Below are positions 8,012-12,478 of a stretch of DNA of 12,478 nt, piece after piece. Where the stretch lies: positions 1 through 12,478 of the forward strand of contig CAOMHR010000032.1 of assembly GCA_948482865.1 (NCBI GenBank). Reading direction: 5' to 3'. The stretch is from Christensenellaceae bacterium. Lineage in GTDB: Bacteria; Bacillota; Clostridia; Christensenellales; Borkfalkiaceae. A program made the translations under genes and the position numbers. The stretch's first letter is position 1. Each line of letters opens with the position of its first letter. A model generated the notes under the pieces. That model did not search any database and was not told where the DNA came from. It saw only the letters and a program-made list of their open reading frames with translations.

Positions 8012-8046
8012 TAAAAACTTGTGGTTGCAAAGTTCCCCAACCACAA
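8012..8046 (-). terminator. Possible second terminator downstream of the symporter gene
   Basis: On the minus strand TTGTGGTTG (8046-8038) pairs perfectly with CAACCACAA (8027-8019) across a 10-nt loop, followed by GTTTTTAAAAATTT. The stem is only 9 bp, but the T run is well placed. It would act as a backup to the 8099-8136 terminator. Confidence 0.5.
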
Positions 8047-8056
8047 TATATTGTGG
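8041..8056. repeat. Perfect 16-bp palindrome CCACAATATATTGTGG
   Basis: A perfect inverted repeat, 47 bp upstream of the -35 box of the surface-protein promoter. It could be a repressor or activator operator. As RNA it would form a 6-bp hairpin that uses the same TTGTGG as the 5' arm of the adjacent terminator, so the two structures exclude each other. Confidence 0.6.
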
Positions 8057-8098
8057 CGACAGCGCCCAAACGCCGATTACACTGCTTAAATAACGTTG

Positions 8099-8136
8099 AA
8101 AAAGCCGTAACCGCATTACGGCGCGGACGGCTTTTT
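8099..8136 (-). terminator. Terminator of the symporter gene, overlapping its 3' end
   Basis: Minus-strand AAAAAGCCGT (8136-8127) pairs with ACGGCTTTTT (8108-8099), with an inner 4-bp CCGC/GCGG helix. The 5' arm lies within the last codons (K-K-P region) of the symporter gene and the stop codon sits in the loop region. Confidence 0.8.
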
Positions 8137-9618
8137 CAAAGATTTTATTTTTTTAAATCCGGGTAGCTTTATGCGAACCAAAAATCCCGACGAGAATACG
8201 GTCAGACTGACAAGCCAGCCCAGAGCCTGCGCCCAGAAAGGATAGCCTGCGTATCTGCCGCCTTCGATAAATATAAGGTGATAAATTCCCCAGCCCGTTA
8301 AAAAAACGAGCACCGCGGGACACAGAAACTTAATCGAAAGGTTAAAAAATTTGGCTGGCATTCTGATTTTTTTGGTGAAGCGGTTAATTTCTTCCACAAG
8401 CTGCGCGCCCTTTGCGCCCCTGCCCAGAATTATGCATTCGGCAATACCCAGAATTAAGATATTGAAATAATTTGCAAAGTGGTCGCAAACGTCCAGCACG
8501 GTTGCCGCCACGGGCGTGGCGAACACAAGGCACGCCGCCGCGCCCATGCACGAAATTATCGCAGCCAGTTTCTTTTTGGGAATTTTCAGCTTTTCCGACA
8601 GGGGGTTGGCGGCGGCTTCAAGCATCGAAACGGACGATTGCGCCGCCATCATCGCAAGCGAAAAATAGAACAGCAGCCCTACTGCGGAATTGAGAACGGT
8701 GTTTCCGCCGAAAGCCAGAGTGATTGCCACGGGATAAACCACGAACGCAGTAACTATTCCCGACTGCGACAAATCGTTTTGCAACCCGCAGCCGTACAGC
8801 GTGGTAAACAGCACCACGGAAGACAGCACAGAAACAAAAAAATCGGCGGCGGCGATTATAAGACTGTCACGAAAAACGTTCGTTCCGTCGGGCAGGTAAC
8901 CGCCGTAAGCGGGCATAATCCCCACAAGAATGGAAAGCGAAAAAAACACCTGCCCCAGCGCGTTGAGCCACAGCTCGGCATTGCCGAGCGCGGTAAAGTC
9001 GGGGACGAACAGTTTTTTCAACGCTTCGCCGCTGTTGGAGTACATTATTCCCCGCCCCGCCATAAACAGCAATAAAATTATGGGGATAATTACGGTGAAC
9101 TTCGCCGTCTTTGAAAGAGTATCCGCCCCGCCGCGCAGGCAGAAAAACATAATTATCCAGGCGGCGATTATGCTTACAGCTACCAGCGGCGAAATTCCTT
9201 TGCCCATAACCTGTTCAAAGAAGTAACCGCCAATTTCCTTCTTGCCCATCATTTGCGACTGCGCGCACAGGGGAACTATTTTTATAACCATTGAAATTAT
9301 CCAGCCCAGAAGTCCGGCATAGATAATTGCGACTATCAGAGAATTGAAGCAGGAAGCCCAGCCGATAGGTTCGGCTCTCTTATTAAGGCTTGCCATACAC
9401 TTGGGCGCGCCGCCGCGTATTTTTCTGCCCAGCGCAATTTCGGCGTTCAATATGGGCACGCCCATAACGACCAGCGCCACAAAATAGATAAGTAAAAAGG
9501 TTCCGCCGCCGTACTTTGCGCACAGCCCCGGGAAACGCAGCGCGTTGCCAAGCCCGACCGCCGCGCCCACGCTTGCCAGTATAAACCCGCTACGCGATTT
9601 GAATTTTTCCTGCGCCAT
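8116..9618 (-). CDS. NSS-family sodium:solute (amino acid-type) symporter
   Basis: A 500-residue polytopic membrane protein with about 11-12 hydrophobic segments, as usual for bacterial LeuT/MhsT-like transporters. TM1 carries GAAVGLGNALRFP (18-30); Asn25 and Arg28 correspond to the Na1-site Asn27 and gating Arg30 of LeuT. TM6 carries FFSLSILVGIMPAYGGYL, where the usual S-L-G-x-G is S229-I-L231-V-G233, so the Gly at the unwound, substrate-contacting point is replaced by Leu. The family imports amino acids or related small molecules with Na+; the substrate here is unknown. The start at ATG 9618 is fixed by the N-terminal motif (KFKSRSGFILA), yet no Shine-Dalgarno site precedes it. A possible TAATAT box 10 bases before the ATG raises the option of a nearly leaderless mRNA. 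The upstream gene ends in a hairpin only 34 bases before the start. Confidence 0.93.
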   Translation of the reverse strand: MAQEKFKSRSGFILASVGAAVGLGNALRFPGLCAKYGGGTFLLIYFVALVVMGVPILNAEIALGRKIRGGAPKCMASLNKRAEPIGWASCFNSLIVAIIYAGLLGWIISMVIKIVPLCAQSQMMGKKEIGGYFFEQVMGKGISPLVAVSIIAAWIIMFFCLRGGADTLSKTAKFTVIIPIILLLFMAGRGIMYSNSGEALKKLFVPDFTALGNAELWLNALGQVFFSLSILVGIMPAYGGYLPDGTNVFRDSLIIAAADFFVSVLSSVVLFTTLYGCGLQNDLSQSGIVTAFVVYPVAITLAFGGNTVLNSAVGLLFYFSLAMMAAQSSVSMLEAAANPLSEKLKIPKKKLAAIISCMGAAACLVFATPVAATVLDVCDHFANYFNILILGIAECIILGRGAKGAQLVEEINRFTKKIRMPAKFFNLSIKFLCPAVLVFLTGWGIYHLIFIEGGRYAGYPFWAQALGWLVSLTVFSSGFLVRIKLPGFKKIKSLKKPSAP

Positions 9619-9634
9619 AGTTTTAAATATATTA

Positions 9635-9681
9635 GTACCGTGGCAAAATTATGCCGCCCCGCGCCGAAAGCGCAGGGCGGC
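9635..9681 (-). terminator. Likely terminator of the zinc-ribbon membrane gene
   Basis: The stem GCCGCCC/GGGCGGC (9653-9659 with 9675-9681) is extended by GCGC/GCGC around a CGAAA loop, with one C-A mismatch. On the minus strand it is followed by ATAATTTTGCC, a weak T tract. The downstream symporter start is very close, so partial read-through is plausible. Confidence 0.6.
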
Positions 9682-9705
9682 TTATATTAAGTCAGATTAA
9701 ATTAG

Positions 9706-11145
9706 TTAAGCGGCGCGTCTGAATTTTTTATCCAGCACGATTGTGGCGATAACTCCGCCAAGCATAATGAAGCCGAGTACGATTACCGTTATAGGCACGC
9801 CGTAACTGCGCGAAACGCTGTCAGCGGAAACTTCCGCGTTAAGCATATTCGCAGCGGCAAACGCGCCAAGAAAATACAGCACGGTCAGCACCGCCGCAGC
9901 AATTGCCATGCCAAGCGGTTTTTTGCCGAACCCAGACCCTGTGCCTACGCGTACCGCGACTTCCGCAATCACGCATACGGTCAGAACAAGCAAAGCTATC
10001 TGCACAGCGAACGAAGGAATACCGAAACACATTACGCCGCCGCAGTTTGTACTGTCGGACAGGTTAAATCCCGCATTGTAAATCATAGGCATAAACCCGA
10101 GCGAATAACTCTCTTCTGCGGTTGAAAATCTGCAAACCGCCATAGAAAGCAGTATCGCGGTGACCACCCCCACAGCGCCGGTACCGAGCGCTACAGAGCT
10201 GCTTATAATTTCCTTTTTGTCCGTAAAATCGTTGAGGCGCAGAACCACGCGGCAGGCAAAGTATCCGCCGAACGCCACGCCGCCGAGTATCAGCGCGGCA
10301 AGCGTTGCGCCGTTAAAATAAATGCTTGAATCGATTCCGCCGACCGAATGTACTTTTTCCGCATTCAGCGCGTAAAAAATAGTCGCAAATATAGCGTAGG
10401 ATATAAACGTCCTTAAAGCGGGTTTAACAAAACTAACCCCTTCTCTCTTGTAAGCGTACTGCCTTACCAACGCGACAACCGTCATTATCGTGAACACAAA
10501 GTTACAGATAAGCGCGGCTACAGCAATCAGCGTGCCGAAGACAAACGGCATATACAGCGCAAAGGATTGGGTGTCGCCGATGTTGTTGATTACGATTATC
10601 CTGTCAAGATTTTCGTACACTTTGCCGAAGTAGTCGTAAATGAACAAATCGCCTTTTACTCCCGCGTTCACGGTCAAGCCTATGCAGAAAGTGAACACAA
10701 AACCCACTAAAGCCGCAAAACCGGCAAGGCACAGTTGCGTAATTTCAACCGCCTTTTTCCACTTGGGCGTGCGCACGGTTTTTTCTTCCGACGGATTTCC
10801 GGTCTCTTCGTTCGGCTCTCCGTCCTGCGCGTCTTCCTGCACGGAACCGTCTTCGGGTTGTTCCGACTGCTCTCCGCTTTCCGTCCCTTCTTCGGGCGGA
10901 GCGGGCTGCTCAGTCTGCTCGTCCGCGTCTTCGGGCGGCGTTTCTTCGGCGGCTTCCTGCGCCAAAGGTTCGTCTTTCAGAACTTCGGGTTCTATGCGCG
11001 TGCCGCAACGTCCGCAAAACACCGCGTCGTCGGGAACAAGCGCTTTACAGGAGGGGCAGGGCTTTTTTCCGTCAAGCCGCTTGCCGCAATAGAAACAATA
11101 AACCGCGTCATCTACCATCTCTCTTCCGCAAAATTTACATTCCAT
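9706..11145 (-). CDS. Double zinc-ribbon multi-pass membrane protein, function unknown
   Basis: 479 residues. The N-terminus is a double zinc ribbon: C3-x2-C6 with C17-x2-C20, and C30-x2-C33 with C44-x2-C47. An acidic, Pro/Glu/Gln-rich linker follows (about 55-125) with no expected fold. From about 130 on there are roughly eight hydrophobic segments (near 133-160, 197-228, 245-265, 280-300, 312-338, 370-400, 408-435 and 447-470), ending in basic KKFRRAA. The zinc ribbon and linker should be cytoplasmic. Zinc-ribbon plus membrane architectures are common in Clostridia, usually without assigned function, and I do not recognise a known family in the membrane part. The start at ATG 11145 follows AGGAGA at slightly long spacing. 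It has its own promoter and a terminator, so it appears monocistronic. Confidence 0.85.
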   Translation of the reverse strand: MECKFCGREMVDDAVYCFYCGKRLDGKKPCPSCKALVPDDAVFCGRCGTRIEPEVLKDEPLAQEAAEETPPEDADEQTEQPAPPEEGTESGEQSEQPEDGSVQEDAQDGEPNEETGNPSEEKTVRTPKWKKAVEITQLCLAGFAALVGFVFTFCIGLTVNAGVKGDLFIYDYFGKVYENLDRIIVINNIGDTQSFALYMPFVFGTLIAVAALICNFVFTIMTVVALVRQYAYKREGVSFVKPALRTFISYAIFATIFYALNAEKVHSVGGIDSSIYFNGATLAALILGGVAFGGYFACRVVLRLNDFTDKKEIISSSVALGTGAVGVVTAILLSMAVCRFSTAEESYSLGFMPMIYNAGFNLSDSTNCGGVMCFGIPSFAVQIALLVLTVCVIAEVAVRVGTGSGFGKKPLGMAIAAAVLTVLYFLGAFAAANMLNAEVSADSVSRSYGVPITVIVLGFIMLGGVIATIVLDKKFRRAA

Positions 11146-11165
11146 AGCATCTTTCTCCTGAACAT

Positions 11166-11194
11166 ATATTAACAGAAATTCAACCGTTTGTCAA
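11166..11194 (-). promoter_or_regulatory. Predicted sigma-70 promoter of the zinc-ribbon membrane gene
   Basis: Minus strand consensus TTGACA (11194-11189), a 17-base spacer and TAATAT (11171-11166) preceded by TGT (extended -10). Predicted start near 11159, giving a leader of only about 14 nt that just contains the AGGAGA site. Confidence 0.72.
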
Positions 11195-11199
11195 TTAAC

Positions 11200-11226
11200 G
11201 CGCGGTTAAACCTTATTTAACGGCGC
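11200..11226 (-). terminator. Imperfect inverted repeat, weak terminator or operator
   Basis: GCGC-G-GTTAAA pairs with TTTAAC-G-GCGC across a 5-nt loop with one G-G mismatch, just after the stop codon of the SLOG-like gene and just upstream of the next promoter. The following minus-strand sequence (GTTAATTGAC) is not a convincing T tract, so it may be a poor terminator or a protein-binding site. Confidence 0.3.
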
Positions 11227-11234
11227 ACCGTAAA

Positions 11235-11648
11235 TCAGATATATATTATAGGTTTATACAATTTTTTCGCTTCTATAACCATTTGCGCGGATTTTTGGTT
11301 GAACGCGCTGCCGTAAGACACCAGCACGTCGCAAAGGCGCAAGATTTCCATGGGGCGCAGCATTACCAGATCATATTGCTTTTTAAGCCGCTGATAGTTT
11401 TCCACCGGCACGTCGTCAGCGCGGTAAAACACCCTTTGGCGGCGGTTGTCGCGGGCGACCACTTCAAACGCTTTAACCGTTGAGTTCGCCGCGCTGTCAA
11501 ACTGTCCCTGACCCGTAAAATAAAACTGCGAAAGGCTGTGCCATTTAAGCGTTCTGCCTATTATTTCGGAAAGCGCTTGCGCAACCTTGCAGCAATCTTC
11601 TTCTCGGATGTCGCTGTACCCTGTAAAGCACATTCTGATACTGTTCAT
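11235..11648 (-). CDS. Small SLOG-like (Rossmann-type nucleotide-binding) protein
   Basis: 137 residues, cytoplasmic, with no signal or membrane segment. The pattern is that of a small Rossmann/SLOG fold: strand plus turn M-C-F-T-G-Y-S-D-I (6-14), a helix, strand plus loop F-T-G-Q-G-Q-F-D-S-A-A (44-54) resembling the SLOG glycine loop followed by an acidic residue, and a C-terminal C-D-V-L-V-S-Y-G-S-A (106-115) with helix and final strand K-P-I-I-Y-I. SLOG proteins bind nucleotides or nucleotide-derived ligands; the exact family and activity are not recognised. The start at ATG 11648 has an AGAAGG site about 11 bases away, inside the 3' arm of a terminator hairpin, so initiation and termination would be controlled together. 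A strong promoter and a 175-nt structured leader precede it, unusual for such a small gene in this window. Confidence 0.65.
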   Translation of the reverse strand: MNSIRMCFTGYSDIREEDCCKVAQALSEIIGRTLKWHSLSQFYFTGQGQFDSAANSTVKAFEVVARDNRRQRVFYRADDVPVENYQRLKKQYDLVMLRPMEILRLCDVLVSYGSAFNQKSAQMVIEAKKLYKPIIYI

Positions 11649-11678
11649 AAAAAATGCCGCCTTCTTGCGAAAACGGCA
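11649..11678 (-). terminator. Conditional terminator abutting the SLOG-like gene start
   Basis: On the minus strand TGCCG-TTTTC, a GCAA tetraloop and GAAGG-CGGCA form a continuous 10-bp stem (two G-U pairs), followed by six T directly before the ATG. The 3' arm holds the likely Shine-Dalgarno AGAAGG. Its 5' arm overlaps the antiterminator partner 11676-11667. Confidence 0.65.
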
Positions 11679-11707
11679 CCGTAGAACATACCCGTTTTCG
11701 CTTTTTT
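11667..11707 (+). terminator. Same hairpin read on the plus strand: possible terminator
   Basis: Read in the plus direction, the 10-bp perfect stem (11667-11676 with 11692-11701, 15-nt loop) is followed at once by six T, a good rho-independent terminator for any antisense transcript entering from the SLOG-like gene. No plus-strand gene was found that would need it. Confidence 0.3.
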
Positions 11708-11829
11708 AATTGCAAATAAAAAAGTATAACTTACAGCACAGCCTTGGTTATTTATGCGAAAAACGGTATAGTCCTGCCAATGGGCTATACCTAAGGTTAT
11801 GCTGTCTCAAACTTTTTATTTGCAGTTTA

Positions 11830-11858
11830 ATAATAACAACAACCCGCCTTATTGTCAA
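11830..11858 (-). promoter_or_regulatory. Predicted sigma-70 promoter of the structured leader
   Basis: Minus strand consensus TTGACA (11858-11853), a 17-base spacer and TATTAT (11835-11830) preceded by TGT (extended -10). The predicted start near 11823 coincides with the first bases of helix P1, which supports the view that the leader is a functional unit. Confidence 0.78.
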
Positions 11859-11904
11859 TTAAATTACGCTCCGCCCGTTTGCGCGCATAAAGTCAAGCCG
11901 GGTT

Positions 11905-11945
11905 TTCACATATTTAAACCGCCCGCGGCAACGCCGCGGGCGGTT
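11905..11945 (-). terminator. Terminator of uxaC
   Basis: An 11-bp GC stem (11919-11929 with 11933-11943) extended by two A-T pairs, a 3-nt loop, then TATGTGAA on the minus strand after the stem's A/T end. It lies about 42 bases after the uxaC stop and has nearly the same core as the 3080-3105 terminator. Confidence 0.75.
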
Positions 11946-11987
11946 ATATAAATTATTCTGTCTTAAGTCGCTTTAAAGACCCGCCGT

Positions 11988-12478
11988 TTAAAAACCGAAG
12001 TATTCTGCGGCGTTGTTGTAGCAGACGTCTTCAACTATTTTGCCCAGAGTCTCCATTTCAGACGCAGGGTACTGTCCGCTTTCGACAAGTCTTCCGAGCA
12101 TCTGGCAGAGCAGACGCCTGTAATATTCGTGGCGCGGATATGCCAGGAAAGAACGGCTGTCCGTAAGCATTCCGACCGACTGCGCCACAAGCCCCACCTG
12201 CATAAGAGTTTCAAGGTTGTTGCGCATACCGTCCTGCTGGTCAAGGAACCACCAGGCTGTTCCGACCTGCACCCTGCCCTTTACGCCTTCCTTCTGGAAG
12301 CAGCCCGCAAGCACGGTCAAAGCATAGTTGTCGCGCGGGTTAAGGCAATACAGTATGGTCTTGGGCAGATTTCCGTCCTTGTCCAGCTCGCCCAGCAGCA
12401 CGGAAAGTTTTGACATATACACGCTGTCTTCTATTGCGTCGTAACCGGTGTCGGGACCTATCTTCTGAAGCATACTCT
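11988..12478 (-). CDS. uxaC: Uronate (glucuronate/galacturonate) isomerase, C-terminal part
   Basis: Partial: the frame is open to the window edge and the first Met seen (12473) is internal, within S-M-L-Q-K-I-G-P-D-T-G-Y-D. About 163 C-terminal residues of a roughly 465-residue enzyme are present. Diagnostic UxaC blocks are IGPDTGYDAI, QVGTAWWFLDQQDGM, and VGMLTDSRSFLAYPRHEYYRR, followed by NNAAEYF at the C-terminus. The enzyme (EC 5.3.1.12, amidohydrolase-type barrel, cytoplasmic) converts D-glucuronate to D-fructuronate and D-galacturonate to D-tagaturonate, the first intracellular step of pectin and glucuronide sugar-acid breakdown. A terminator follows, so it is the last gene of its unit; partner genes such as uxaB, uxuA or a uronate transporter would lie outside the window. 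Confidence 0.95.
   Translation of the reverse strand, partial: SMLQKIGPDTGYDAIEDSVYMSKLSVLLGELDKDGNLPKTILYCLNPRDNYALTVLAGCFQKEGVKGRVQVGTAWWFLDQQDGMRNNLETLMQVGLVAQSVGMLTDSRSFLAYPRHEYYRRLLCQMLGRLVESGQYPASEMETLGKIVEDVCYNNAAEYFGF

Larger units (their letters stand above)
11649..11823 (-). ncRNA. Structured 5' leader, candidate riboswitch/attenuator
   Basis: About 175 nt between the predicted start and the ATG. The outer helix P1 pairs 11824-11811 with 11725-11711 (14 bp, one bulged U) and begins at the transcript 5' end. Inside are P2 ACAGCA/TGCTGT (11805-11800 with 11738-11733), CCTT/AAGG, and hairpin P3 GGTATAG/CTATACC (11791-11785 with 11771-11765) with a 13-nt loop. Next, GCGAAAACGG (11701-11692) can pair perfectly with CCGTTTTCGC (11676-11667) or, with one bulge, with CCGTTTTTCGC (11766-11756) inside the upstream domain. 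The first pairing excludes the terminator at 11678-11649. The A6-G before it (11707-11701) can also pair with CTTTTTT of the P1 3' strand. I do not recognise a known class: no T-box TGGN motif or common aptamer core is seen. Structures are read by eye, without energies. Confidence 0.6.

Noticed and set aside
11649..11823. Leader considered as a T-box
   Set aside because: CGGTGCCG near the terminator vaguely recalls the T-box, but the required TGGN bulge sequence, an AGTA loop and a specifier stem are not seen, and the downstream gene is not an amino acid or tRNA-ligase gene.
11649..11830. Leader considered as a retron or 6S-like RNA
   Set aside because: No reverse transcriptase is nearby and the RNA ends in a terminator directly joined to a coding start, which fits cis regulation better.
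12471..12473. ATG at 12473 as the start of the uxaC-like gene
   Set aside because: It falls within a conserved internal block of UxaC; about two thirds of the enzyme is missing and the frame is open to the window edge.

Overview
All genes in this window read from the minus strand. Clostridial-type features suggest a low-to-mid GC anaerobic Firmicute, perhaps a gut Clostridia/Christensenellales relative: strong AG-rich Shine-Dalgarno sites, short 5' UTRs, extended -10 promoters, U-tailed hairpin terminators, a K+-type membrane pyrophosphatase, a BspA/LRR-type lipoprotein and large Gly/Pro-linked surface proteins. The taxonomic placement is inference from gene content only; no rRNA or tRNA is present.

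Layout, in order of transcription (right to left). (1) 12478-11988: 3' part of uxaC (uronate isomerase), closed by a GC-rich terminator. (2) 11858-11235: a strong promoter, a leader of about 175 nt with riboswitch-like folding and a terminator/antiterminator pair, then a small SLOG-like (Rossmann-type nucleotide-binding) protein. (3) 11194-9706: own promoter, then a double zinc-ribbon protein with an acidic linker and about eight membrane segments. (4) 9618-8116: an NSS-family sodium:solute symporter with no visible Shine-Dalgarno site. (5) 7994-4963: own promoter, then a 988-residue surface protein with an extracellular domain, a Pro/Gly-rich repeat stalk, a membrane segment and a cytoplasmic coiled-coil tail. 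Its fifth percentile of coding sequence contains a run of nine G. (6) 4872-3125: promoter, HIT-family protein, then a GltD-like FAD/NAD(P) oxidoreductase, forming an operon with a terminator. (7) 3049-814: promoter and membrane pyrophosphatase hppA. (8) 755-1: the start of an LRR-type lipoprotein, with no terminator between it and hppA.

The genes are mostly independent units rather than one pathway. Common themes are ion-coupled energetics (the pyrophosphatase and Na+ symporter), redox and nucleotide housekeeping (GltD-like and HIT), sugar-acid catabolism (uxaC) and the cell surface. The two observations most worth following are the structured leader of the SLOG-like gene, where one 10-nt element can pair with either of two near-identical partners and so decide whether a terminator forms, and the G9 tract in the surface-protein gene, where gain or loss of one G gives an almost immediate stop codon. 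The only stretch above 300 bases without a gene is 11649-11987. It holds the leader, its promoter and the uxaC terminator; I see nothing further in 11859-11915 or 11947-11987.
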